Of a stretch of DNA of 23,517 bases, positions 8,824 through 15,544 are shown piece by piece. The stretch lies in the IMG/VR virus record IMGVR_UViG_3300049740_002282, positions 1 to 23,517 of that record; one strand, given 5' to 3'. Below the pieces are notes generated by a model. The model had not been told where the DNA came from. It worked only from the letters and a program-made list of their open reading frames with translations, and ran no database searches. The stretch comes from a virus. The stretch's first letter is position 1, and every line of letters starts with the position of its first letter. Position numbers and translations under genes: made by a program.

Positions 8824-10084
8824 CGACAGGAACCTGCCCTTCTATAATATCCATCCAATCTTTGGATTTAGAGTGAGGCCAAATTAACCAAGATCTGGGC
8901 ATCTCGGATGTTTCGAACTCTCTCCATAATCTCACAAAATCATCTTTTGGATTTTGTTTTAATAAATTATTTAATTCTTGCTCATCTGCATCGAGCCTAA
9001 CCATTTCTTTTCCATCTTTATCTTTAAATGCTATGACCCAAACATCATAATCATTTTCAGTAAATGCGGGTTTATGTATATCTATGCAATACTTAAACTT
9101 AGAGACAAAATTATTTTTATAATCTTTCTTGGATTTTAATGGAGTTGGCGGCTCTTTTCTATCAAGCGTGTGTTGTTGGATTTTTCTGTCTTTGAAAGAA
9201 ATTCCTGAATAGATTTCATAGTCTGCAAGACTACGCTCTTTACCGAGGCCATATTTATTAAAGTGCTGTCTTCTGCATCCATCCATTCCGAATAATTTTC
9301 GATATCGAGTAAAGCTTTCTTTGTTTAGCTTGGCCCACTTAGAGACATCGTCCCAGTGTCTAGCCTTGCCTGCTCGTGTATAGTGGTGCCAAAACCAAGG
9401 TTTATGGAGATGGAAGAGGTCGTAACCCCATGTATATGCTCGAGCGGCTAGTGAGCTTTCTTCTCCATGAAAGTAAAGCTGTGGGTCATAAGGGACTTCT
9501 TGAATAAAAGATCCTAAAGTGAAAATGAAGTGACCACTCGTAAATCTGGATTTTTCAGGCTTACTGTTTTTTTTTGACCAACCTTGAATTGATTCTGGAA
9601 AAATAAAAACTGGGCCTTCTGGCATAAACCTATCTATATACATGCGCCATACATCTTTTAATCTATTTTCATCTTTAGCTTCGGGATCATATGAAGGTAA
9701 GTATGCTGTCAGTAAAGGCTTTTTGCTGCCAGATTTTTTGAGATCATTTAAAGTCTTTTTAACTTTAGTATCCCAACCCTTAATGAAGCGATGATGGGAA
9801 TCTAATTGCAAATAGTATTCTTCATCCTTGAAAAGCTGTTGAATATGATGCCGTGCATTGCATACCCCTAGACTTTTTTTATAATCCGTCTCTATGATCC
9901 TAAAGTTTTTTTTCTTTTTATATTTAGATAAATCATCAAACTTGTCGTCAGGATGATACTGTCTGGATATTCCAAAAACTAAATGCTCGGGATTGTCTGC
10001 ATTTTTTATGCAGTTTTCAATGGTTGGAATAAGTTCTGGATCTCTGTAACTAGCTATCGATATAAATATTTTATTTTTCTTCAT
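8816..10084 (-). CDS. GlcNAc-transferase-like (PF11397-type) glycosyltransferase, copy A
   Basis: 422 residues, a tandem paralogue of the downstream copy. It has IFISIASYRDPEL at the start, GVCNARHH (73-80), LQLDSHHRF (92-100; D95 and H97 as metal ligands), SRFTSGHFIF, LYFHGEE and YTWGYDLFHLHKP. The same C-terminal module ends in WPHSKSKDW. The copies are well diverged outside these blocks, so the duplication is not recent and they may use different acceptors. The start ATG lies 14 bases inside the end of uvsX/recA, tying the glycan cassette to expression of the recombinase. Confidence 0.83.
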   Translation of the reverse strand: MKKNKIFISIASYRDPELIPTIENCIKNADNPEHLVFGISRQYHPDDKFDDLSKYKKKKNFRIIETDYKKSLGVCNARHHIQQLFKDEEYYLQLDSHHRFIKGWDTKVKKTLNDLKKSGSKKPLLTAYLPSYDPEAKDENRLKDVWRMYIDRFMPEGPVFIFPESIQGWSKKNSKPEKSRFTSGHFIFTLGSFIQEVPYDPQLYFHGEESSLAARAYTWGYDLFHLHKPWFWHHYTRAGKARHWDDVSKWAKLNKESFTRYRKLFGMDGCRRQHFNKYGLGKERSLADYEIYSGISFKDRKIQQHTLDRKEPPTPLKSKKDYKNNFVSKFKYCIDIHKPAFTENDYDVWVIAFKDKDGKEMVRLDADEQELNNLLKQNPKDDFVRLWREFETSEMPRSWLIWPHSKSKDWMDIIEGQVPVDV

Positions 10085-11168
10085 TACTAAATATGTTATT
10101 TATTGTATTATAAAAAAATTGTTTTATTTTTCCATCTGAGTCAAGTAGCTCCAATAGTTTATTGTCGCCTTGTATTTTTTCAGGGCACTCAATGTTTTCT
10201 TTCTTTAACTCTGATAAAATTTCTTCATCAAATGATATCCAGGCTCCTTTCTTTTCGATGAAGCCCCAAAGGTACATCATGTCAATGATTTCTTTTTCTA
10301 ACCAAATTGAATTACCGTCAGTTCTACCGTATCTAATTGGGTAGCGAACTTGAGCTCCAGTTTTTTCATTAATACTTTTTCTAAATCTAATTTTACAATA
10401 ATGTCCTATTGGATTACCTTTGTCCTCAATCTTTGATGCAGAAGGGTTTTCCCACATTATATCATTATTGTAGCGTTCTTCAAATTCTAAAATAAAGTTA
10501 GCATAATGTTTAATCGCATTACCGCCAGCCTGCTTGACCTTTGGTCCACCTCTGGCCGCGTAAGGATTAGCCGCAACTTCAACACGAACCTGTGATGTTA
10601 AAAGCATCATATGGCCCATTTTTGTGATAGGTAATACCATTTTTTTTAAAAATACAGATGTAACTAGTGCTCCTCCAGCAACTTGCTCGCTCTCATTAAA
10701 AGGTTTATCCATGTCATTCATTCGACAAAGAGCATCAACGCTATCGATAATGAACATGTACTTCTTTTTATCTTCATTGTTAAAAACTAAATCTCTGATG
10801 AACTCAAAAACTTTTTCAAATATATTGCAATCAAGGATAAAGAACTTTTCTGGATCTTGGTCTACTCCTGTTCTTTGTAGCATTTCTTTACTTAGCCTAC
10901 CTTCAGACTTTACGACGACAACCATACCTGTTTTACCAAACTTTTCTTGAAAGTTTCTAGCAACAGTTAGTGCACAGCTTGTTTTGCCCCCTTCATTAAT
11001 CCCTGTAAACCTGTGTGCTCCAGCTGGTAACCCACCACCTAATGCTAAATCTAAATTCAAGCTTCCACTTGATATTTTGTACTCTTCTTCTTCAAAATGA
11101 TTGAAGTGGTATTTTTGATTCTCCTTGTTATCTAGGAATTTAGTAATTTGATCTAATGTTTTACTCAT
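10071..11168 (-). CDS. uvsX: RecA/UvsX-family recombinase
   Basis: 365 residues, close to RecA and UvsX lengths. ISSGSLNLDLALGGGLPAG (32-50) is the standard lead-in; Walker A is GINEGGKT (56-63), Walker B is YMFIIDSVDA (137-146), and SEG at 88-90 corresponds to the region of the catalytic glutamate. Loop 2 is TSQVRVEV...GGPKVKQAGGNAIKHYA (191-222), recognisably RecA-like. It should form filaments on single-stranded DNA and drive strand exchange and recombination-dependent replication. It overlaps the 111-residue gene upstream (ATGA) and the first glycosyltransferase downstream, and is read from the promoter at 11507-11535. The UvsX name follows phage usage; phylogeny was not tested. Confidence 0.92.
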   Translation of the reverse strand: MSKTLDQITKFLDNKENQKYHFNHFEEEEYKISSGSLNLDLALGGGLPAGAHRFTGINEGGKTSCALTVARNFQEKFGKTGMVVVVKSEGRLSKEMLQRTGVDQDPEKFFILDCNIFEKVFEFIRDLVFNNEDKKKYMFIIDSVDALCRMNDMDKPFNESEQVAGGALVTSVFLKKMVLPITKMGHMMLLTSQVRVEVAANPYAARGGPKVKQAGGNAIKHYANFILEFEERYNNDIMWENPSASKIEDKGNPIGHYCKIRFRKSINEKTGAQVRYPIRYGRTDGNSIWLEKEIIDMMYLWGFIEKKGAWISFDEEILSELKKENIECPEKIQGDNKLLELLDSDGKIKQFFYNTINNIFSNEEK

Positions 11169-11500
11169 AAAAATAAACCTCTAACTGTTTTGGGGATTGA
11201 TTTAAAAACCTTATCTTCTCCAGATTTTTCAGATGATAAAGCTATTGGTTTTAACTCTGGTATATTATAATGAAACTCTTTATACTTTTTTTCAAGTAAA
11301 GATTTGCCATATTCACTTTGGAATATAACCATAGAATCCCAACCTTTATTAAAGTTTACTTTTTGCCAGAAGTTTTCAGATGGAAACTCGTCCATCAATG
11401 AATTTAATATCTTGTACTCTCTTGACCAAAATGGTCCTTTTATTGTTTTGGGCGGAGTTATTAAATTCAGCACAATTTGTTTTTTATTTAATTTTGCCAC
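11165..11500 (-). CDS. Unknown protein, first gene of the recombinase-glycan operon
   Basis: 111 residues, basic, not recognised. No transmembrane segment or metal motif; aromatic residues cluster in FWSREYKILNSL and NFWQKVNFNKGWDS. The frame starts with GTG at 11500 and overlaps uvsX by four bases (ATGA). The -10 box of a strong sigma70-type promoter ends only six bases before this GTG, so the message is predicted to start on or beside the start codon. A role in recombination or replication is suggested only by the coupling to uvsX. Confidence 0.7.
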   Translation of the reverse strand: MAKLNKKQIVLNLITPPKTIKGPFWSREYKILNSLMDEFPSENFWQKVNFNKGWDSMVIFQSEYGKSLLEKKYKEFHYNIPELKPIALSSEKSGEDKVFKSIPKTVRGLFL

Positions 11501-11506
11501 AGTTAG

Positions 11507-11535
11507 ATTGTAGCATAATTCATAAACTAAGTCAA
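11507..11535 (-). promoter_or_regulatory. Sigma70-type promoter of the leftward operon
   Basis: Minus strand: TTGACT (11535-11530), 17-base spacer, TACAAT (11512-11507). Six bases separate the -10 from the GTG start at 11500. The -35 lies immediately beyond the nrdB stop. This is the only promoter seen for about 9 kb of overlapping genes. Confidence 0.7.
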
Positions 11536-11536
11536 G

Positions 11537-12550
11537 TTAAAAATCATCTTCAAGGGAACCACTTTGTTGGTATTCTCTCACCCTGCGTTCAAAAAAGTTA
11601 CCCATTGCTTGGACATCAACAACTTCACTGAGCCAAGGGAATGGATTTTGATCACTAGGGAACCTGTAATCTAGACCAATAGATTCAAGCCTTCTGTTAC
11701 CTATGTAATACATATAATCGACAAACATTTCAGCATTGAGTCCCAAGATACCCGTAGGAAGCACATCGTGAGCATAGGCAATTTCTAGCTCAACTGCTTT
11801 TTTAATGTGCTCGATAAATTCATCTTGAATTGATTTAGTCCAAATGGATGGATTTTGTTCAATTAGGGTGTTAATTAAGTATGCACCGAATGCAATATGA
11901 GAACTTTCGTCTCTGAGTGTATATTTAATTTGATCAGATACTCCTTGCAATTTGTTTTGTCTACCTAGAGCGAGAAGCATAGCGAATCCGCTAAAAAAGA
12001 ATGTACCTTCGCAAACGATCCAGTAAGTTAAAAAGTTTCTAAGGACTTCTTGCTTGCCTTCTTTTGTATGTGGATCAAAATCTTGCCTACTAATATCATT
12101 AGTAATGCTCATTAGAAAATCATCCTTAGCTTTAATACTTGGAATGGTTTCGTAAGCAGTGAACACTTCATCTATATCCAGATCCAAGCTGTCACAAATG
12201 TAAACTATCGTAAGATTGTGAAGGCTTTCTTCAAAAGCTTGACGAAGAATGTACTGGCGGCATTCAGCATCCGTAATAAATCTGAAAGCAGAAAGTAAAA
12301 GGTTATTGCCAACCAAAGACTCCGATCCAGCAAAGAAGCCTAAGCATCGTTTGACAAGTAATTTTTCATCTTCTGTGATTTCATCGTTTTTCCATTGTTT
12401 TATGTCGTTCTGCATGCTGATTTCTGTAGGCATCCAGTTATTGGCACAACTTTTTAGAAATAAATCCCATGCATACTTGTGTTTATGGGGCAAAATTCTA
12501 TTTACTCCAGCGATATTTTTAGTTAAAAGTTCTCCAGTTTTGTTTGACAT
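11537..12550 (-). CDS. nrdB: Ribonucleotide reductase beta subunit, class Ic-like with Ile at the radical site
   Basis: 337 residues, full length. The metal ligands are E77 (AGSESLVGNN), E108 and H111 (EESLH), E181 (VCEGTF), E215 and H218 (RDESSH). All six sit exactly 12 positions before the Chlamydia trachomatis class Ic ligands E89, E120, H123, E193, E227 and H230. Typical class Ia/Ib proteins have Asp at the first position. The residue matching the radical Tyr (E. coli Y122; Phe127 in Chlamydia) is I115. The C-terminal Y327 and the SLEDDF tail for binding NrdA are present. It should pair with the NrdA at 16790-19237 and store its oxidant in a metal site rather than on tyrosine. It has its own promoter at 12590-12618 and no obvious Shine-Dalgarno. 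Confidence 0.93.
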   Translation of the reverse strand: MSNKTGELLTKNIAGVNRILPHKHKYAWDLFLKSCANNWMPTEISMQNDIKQWKNDEITEDEKLLVKRCLGFFAGSESLVGNNLLLSAFRFITDAECRQYILRQAFEESLHNLTIVYICDSLDLDIDEVFTAYETIPSIKAKDDFLMSITNDISRQDFDPHTKEGKQEVLRNFLTYWIVCEGTFFFSGFAMLLALGRQNKLQGVSDQIKYTLRDESSHIAFGAYLINTLIEQNPSIWTKSIQDEFIEHIKKAVELEIAYAHDVLPTGILGLNAEMFVDYMYYIGNRRLESIGLDYRFPSDQNPFPWLSEVVDVQAMGNFFERRVREYQQSGSLEDDF

Positions 12551-12589
12551 AGTATATTTATAACGATAATTTAATAATTTTAGATTAGA

Positions 12590-12618
12590 ATAATAACATA
12601 AAGGCTAAATTAAGTCAA
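12590..12618 (-). promoter_or_regulatory. Sigma70-type promoter of nrdB
   Basis: Minus strand: TTGACT (12618-12613), 17-base spacer, TATTAT (12595-12590), giving a leader of about 33 bases. The sequence after the -35 (TTGACTTAATTTAGCC) is close to that of the nrdA promoter (TTGCCTTAATTTGGCA), suggesting the two subunits are expressed together. Confidence 0.65.
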
Positions 12619-12655
12619 CAAAATTCAAAATTTTACAAAAAAAAATAAAAGTAAT

Positions 12656-12664
12656 GTGTAATAA
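12656..12664 (+). promoter_or_regulatory. Late-type promoter-like element before the surface-protein gene
   Basis: GTG followed by TAATAA, five bases before the ATG at 12670; no -35 is visible. It belongs to the recurrent GTG-TATNAT-like set. Late expression would suit a structural gene. The region 12551-12669 otherwise holds only the leftward nrdB promoter. Confidence 0.35.
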
Positions 12665-12669
12665 AAGTT

Positions 12670-14199
12670 ATGAAAATACAAACCACTTGGATATGGAATG
12701 GTGTGACTATAAAAATTCCTTTATGTCCTTCATCTTTTTTTAATGATGATACTTTAAGTTTAACCGTAGATTGGGGTGATGGAACAGCCTCCGAGACTAT
12801 AACTTCTTTTTCTAGTTCAGATCAAGTTACTGACAGCAATGGAAATGTGATAGCTAATCTTTTAACACATACTTATAATAATGGGAAGGGCCATAAAACT
12901 ATTACCATTACTGGTGGATATGATAATAAGATTGCATTCATGCAAACCACGAAACAGGATGCTAATGGAAATGTTCAAGATACACAAAACCGTGGCTCTA
13001 GGTGGAGAATAAAAAAAATATATGAATGTAATGTAGGTACTCAATTTTATATTCATGGACAAGGAGATTTTAGAGGTTTTGCTAAATTACAAACATTGGG
13101 GCAAAATATTGAATCACTGACTTCCGCGAATCCTGGTACATCTATAGCTCTATCCACGGCGAGTACGGCAACTATGTTTATGGATAAAACTTTCTTTAAT
13201 TGCTCGAGGATGCAGTTTTTTGGACAATTTGAGCCAACTAATGTAACAAGCTTGCAATACACTTTATCTAAATGCCTAAAGCTAAATAAATGTAAGGCAA
13301 TTAATAATTGGGATATGGAAAAAGTGACTATCGCAACAGGAGCTTGTAAGGATTCTGTAATATCCGTAGGGTTGTGGAAATGGTTTATGGAATCAGAAGG
13401 AAAAGATTACGCTATCGAAGATATGTCTGGCATGTTTGAAGGAGCCGACTTTAATAAAGGAATTAATGGATGGGATTTATCTACCGTAAAGGATACTTCT
13501 AATATGTTCAAGGGTTCAAACTTTAACAAACCAATATGGAGATGGTTTAAAAATGATAATGTACTTGAGAAAACAGACGGAATGTTTCAAGATAATGATG
13601 ACTTCAGTAAAGATCTCAGCACTTGGGATATAAGTAATGTTAGTAGTAAAGTTGATATGTTTGATGGAGCACTGCAAATGAGTCAGGCTAAAGTTCCTGA
13701 CACTGTTGTTTTGCCATCACCAACACCAACTCCAAGCATAACTCCAAGCATAACTCCAAGCATAACTCCAAGTGCAACTCCAGGCGCAACTCCAAGTGTA
13801 ACTCCAACGCTAACCCCAAGTAGTTCAGTCGCAACATCTAGTTCGCCTGACCCATTGACTAGCGGAACTGATAGTTATGGGAATAATACTCAATATCGGT
13901 TTTTCCGAGATCAATCCAGTGGCACCTTTGATAGTGATGACGGTTATACATATTATTACACATACGAAACCTCGGATGGATACTCAATAAATCTTTCGGT
14001 AGAGAATGTAAATACGAGTAACGAAAAAGTTACATATACTCTTACGGACAATAATGGAAATAGTATCGAGATTCACAATACTCACAATGGAGATCAAAAT
14101 GGATTTATATTAGAACTTCCATTTGTAGGTTATGGTAGTGGAACTTATGTATCAATAGATCTTGAATTAGATTCTATATCGCAATGGCCTTCATCTTAA
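12670..14199 (+). CDS. Surface/adhesin-like protein with DUF285 (BspA-type) repeats and Thr-Pro linker
   Basis: 509 residues, probably a virion decoration or fibre protein. Residues 1-82 contain a PKD-like sandwich signature (LTVDWGDGT at 31-39, then HTY and TITITG). Residues about 165-335 hold repeats of the MF.GA.FN..I..WD.S.V type (DUF285, related to BspA leucine-rich repeats): SGMFEGADFNKGINGWDLS, then NMFKGSNFN and GMFQDNDDF units. Residues 350-385 are a Pro/Thr/Ser linker of SITP-type tetrads. The last 120 residues are Gly/Ser/Tyr-rich and beta-like. There is no signal peptide or membrane anchor, so it is more likely assembled into particles than exported. It is alone on the plus strand between leftward genes, with its own terminator. 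Host-receptor binding is inferred, not shown. Confidence 0.75.
   Translation: MKIQTTWIWNGVTIKIPLCPSSFFNDDTLSLTVDWGDGTASETITSFSSSDQVTDSNGNVIANLLTHTYNNGKGHKTITITGGYDNKIAFMQTTKQDANGNVQDTQNRGSRWRIKKIYECNVGTQFYIHGQGDFRGFAKLQTLGQNIESLTSANPGTSIALSTASTATMFMDKTFFNCSRMQFFGQFEPTNVTSLQYTLSKCLKLNKCKAINNWDMEKVTIATGACKDSVISVGLWKWFMESEGKDYAIEDMSGMFEGADFNKGINGWDLSTVKDTSNMFKGSNFNKPIWRWFKNDNVLEKTDGMFQDNDDFSKDLSTWDISNVSSKVDMFDGALQMSQAKVPDTVVLPSPTPTPSITPSITPSITPSATPGATPSVTPTLTPSSSVATSSSPDPLTSGTDSYGNNTQYRFFRDQSSGTFDSDDGYTYYYTYETSDGYSINLSVENVNTSNEKVTYTLTDNNGNSIEIHNTHNGDQNGFILELPFVGYGSGTYVSIDLELDSISQWPSS
13735..13806 (+). repeat. Six tandem 12-base units encoding S-x-T-P tetrads
   Basis: Six 12-base units; the first three are identical (AGCATAACTCCA) and the next three differ at one to three bases (encoding SATP, GATP, SVTP). 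They encode the core of the Pro/Thr linker. The near-identity of the first units suggests recent slippage and variable linker length between related phages. Confidence 0.85.
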
Positions 14200-14229
14200 T
14201 TATTGAATTAAAATTAAACTAAAATATAG

Positions 14230-14257
14230 GCCCGCCGTAATGGCGGGCTTTTTTTTT
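14230..14257 (+). terminator. Rho-independent terminator of the surface-protein gene
   Basis: GCCCGCC (14230-14236), loop GTAAT, GGCGGGC (14242-14248), followed by nine T. This GC-rich stem stands out in an AT-rich genome. It lies 30 bases after the stop codon and just before the end of the convergent gene. Confidence 0.9.
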
Positions 14258-14259
14258 GC

Positions 14260-14517
14260 TTAAGAACCTAATCCTAGGCTTGTATCGTCAGGCCTAAAGC
14301 CTGAGTCGTAGGATGTTGGAATTAAATTTTCCAAACCATAGTTATTCATTTTTTTAAATAATTCTCGACCAGTGTGATTTTTATAGTAATTTTCCTGAAA
14401 AGGATCGCTGCCAGAAAGTTCGGCGCTAATTTCTTGTTTAAATAAATTTAATTTTGAGTTTAATTCATTGGGGTTTCTTGTTGCATGTATGCGATTTAAT
14501 ATTTCTTGTAAACTCAT
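14260..14517 (-). CDS. Small protein of unknown function
   Basis: 85 residues, not recognised. It appears helical in the first half (LQEILNRIHATRNPNELN) and polar, without Cys, signal or membrane segments; the tail is Gly/Ser/Asp-rich. It ends three bases from the T-tract of the convergent terminator. Its upstream gap carries GTG-TAATTA, a weak copy of the late-type element, nine bases before the ATG and abutting the stop of the 49-residue gene upstream. Confidence 0.6.
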   Translation of the reverse strand: MSLQEILNRIHATRNPNELNSKLNLFKQEISAELSGSDPFQENYYKNHTGRELFKKMNNYGLENLIPTSYDSGFRPDDTSLGLGS

Positions 14518-14534
14518 GATAAAGAGTAATTACA

Positions 14535-14684
14535 CTATTTTTTATCTTTTTTACTATATTGGGTGAGACAAACTGCAATTCTTTGTTTTATGTCTTTGTA
14601 TTCTTTTCTCATGACTGAATCTGCTACGCAGCGAGACATGAATTTAGATTTTTTTTCTTTATTTTCTTTTGACGGTAATGGCAT
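14535..14684 (-). CDS. Mini-protein with phage SRC...QR-AVC motif
   Basis: 49 residues from the ATG at 14684. The sequence carries FMSRCVADSVM (15-25) and KQRIAVCLTQY (33-43). This paired-Cys motif (SRC..., then a KEY/KEF-type turn, then QR-AVC..Q) is, from my knowledge of phage proteins, a common short module, usually in larger phage proteins such as head proteases or as stand-alone small ORFs. The two cysteines could bind metal or form a bridge; the function is unknown. The bases before the ATG (ATAATATATT) are identical to those before Hsp20. It fits neatly between its neighbours, which supports it being real. Confidence 0.65.
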   Translation of the reverse strand: MPLPSKENKEKKSKFMSRCVADSVMRKEYKDIKQRIAVCLTQYSKKDKK

Positions 14685-14690
14685 AATATA

Positions 14691-14933
14691 TTATTTAAAT
14701 TTAGATTTGAATTTACTAAACCAATAGAATGAGCTTTTTCTTAAGCTGTCATTGGATGACCTAACATATTCCAGCATACCGTCTGCTAGATTTAGTTTTT
14801 CTCTAATGAGATAGGAATCATTTTCGTCCGCAACTTCTTTGAGGATTTCTTGGATGAAATCAATATATGGACATGTGTTAGTTGGTATTTCAGGAGCTTC
14901 TTTCTTGTATTGCTCTAAAGTTTTTTTTCTCAC
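14691..14933 (-). CDS. Small helical protein of unknown function
   Basis: 80 residues starting at GTG (14933). Strongly helical: DFIQEILKEVADENDSY and LIREKLNLADGMLEYVR, then a basic aromatic tail FYWFSKFKSKFK that might touch membrane or nucleic acid. It is not recognised. GTG-TATTTT sits five bases before the start, a possible late-type element lying between it and the Hsp20 terminator. It is six bases from the 49-residue gene, so the two are probably co-transcribed. Confidence 0.6.
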   Translation of the reverse strand: MRKKTLEQYKKEAPEIPTNTCPYIDFIQEILKEVADENDSYLIREKLNLADGMLEYVRSSNDSLRKSSFYWFSKFKSKFK

Positions 14934-14947
14934 ATAATAAAATACAC

Positions 14948-14974
14948 AAAAAAGCCCCTCATTAGGGGGCTTTT
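14948..14974 (-). terminator. Terminator downstream of Hsp20 (possibly bidirectional)
   Basis: Hairpin AAAAGCCCC / GGGGCTTTT with a 7-base loop. On the minus strand it ends in six T (14953-14948), directly after the Hsp20 stop at 14978. On the plus strand it is followed by TTTT only, so leftward termination is stronger. Confidence 0.85.
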
Positions 14975-14977
14975 GGT

Positions 14978-15430
14978 TTATAATATTTTAATTTTCTTGG
15001 GTTTCTCTGGTTCTTTTTTGGGTAAAGTTATTAAAAGAACACCATTGTTGAAATCTGCGTTGACATTTTTTTGATTTATGTTTTCACCTAACTTAAAAGA
15101 TCGTTTGAAGGATGATCTTTTTAATTCCTTTCTGATATACTTAATCTCTAGACTTTCATCTTTAGATTGTTTTGCTCCAGATATAGTTAAGATATTTTCT
15201 TCAAGATCAACTGAAACTTCTTTTTTTGATAGTCCAGGTATTTCAGCTTCAATAGTGATTCTATCATCGTAATCTATAACATCAACTTTAGGGTAACTAT
15301 TGGAGCCAAAAAAGTTCACTCCAAATTCATCTGTAAATGATGGCATGGTTTTTTGAATTATATCATCAAACAGAGAATCAAAGGGCACCATAAACTCTTC
15401 CCTGCTTGGTTTAATGTGTAATTTTGTCAT
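14978..15430 (-). CDS. Small heat-shock protein (Hsp20/alpha-crystallin)
   Basis: 150 residues, the usual size. The alpha-crystallin domain spans about 46-138: YPKVDVIDYDDRITIEAEIPG (start at 46), EENILTISG (77-85), then NNGVLLITLPKK (128-139), the diagnostic G-V-L-x-I-x-x-P block. The C-terminal IKIL (147-150) matches the I-x-I/L tail that links dimers into oligomers. It is an ATP-independent holdase that keeps unfolded proteins soluble; such genes are known in T4-like phages of cyanobacteria and other aquatic hosts, where roles in particle folding have been proposed. It is a single-gene unit with its own terminator and a roughly 60-base leader that can form a hairpin. Confidence 0.93.
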   Translation of the reverse strand: MTKLHIKPSREEFMVPFDSLFDDIIQKTMPSFTDEFGVNFFGSNSYPKVDVIDYDDRITIEAEIPGLSKKEVSVDLEENILTISGAKQSKDESLEIKYIRKELKRSSFKRSFKLGENINQKNVNADFNNGVLLITLPKKEPEKPKKIKIL

Positions 15431-15450
15431 AATATATTATCTTTCTATTG

Positions 15451-15489
15451 TTAGTGAGACCTTTCGGCTCTCGGGAACCTCATTATGAG
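15451..15489 (-). promoter_or_regulatory. Structured leader of hsp20 with a possible 10-codon leader peptide
   Basis: On the minus strand, GAGAgCCGAAAGGTCTC (15472-15456) can fold into a hairpin with a GAAA tetraloop and one bulged G. Just upstream is a perfect CTCAT-A-ATGAG inverted repeat (15489-15479). The ATG within it opens a short frame MRFPRAERSH ending in TAA at 15451-15453, 20 bases before the hsp20 ATG. It could be a regulatory leader; no pairing with the ribosome-binding region is evident. Confidence 0.3.
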
Positions 15490-15496
15490 TATTCTT

Positions 15497-15524
15497 AATA
15501 TAATATATGCATTAATGACGCCAA
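15497..15524 (-). promoter_or_regulatory. Possible sigma70-type promoter of hsp20
   Basis: Minus strand: TTGGCG (15524-15519), 16-base spacer, TATATT (15502-15497). It is weaker than the other promoters in this window. It would give a leader of about 60 bases containing the hairpin. Confidence 0.35.
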
Positions 15525-15527
15525 TAA

Positions 15528-15536
15528 GTGTATTAT
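15528..15536 (+). promoter_or_regulatory. Late-type promoter-like element of the tRNA
   Basis: GTG TATTAT followed by eight bases and then the first base of the tRNA. No -35 is present at the right distance. Because the 5' end of the RNA product is fixed by its structure, this copy anchors the proposed spacing of the element. Confidence 0.45.
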
Positions 15537-15544
15537 ATAAATAA

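Noticed and set aside
10624-10950. 108-codon plus-strand frame
   Set aside because: It lies antisense within uvsX/recA, whose motifs are intact; no start signals or family features.
13735-13806. Possible CRISPR-like array
   Set aside because: The 12-base units are contiguous, coding and in frame with a Pro/Thr linker; no spacers.
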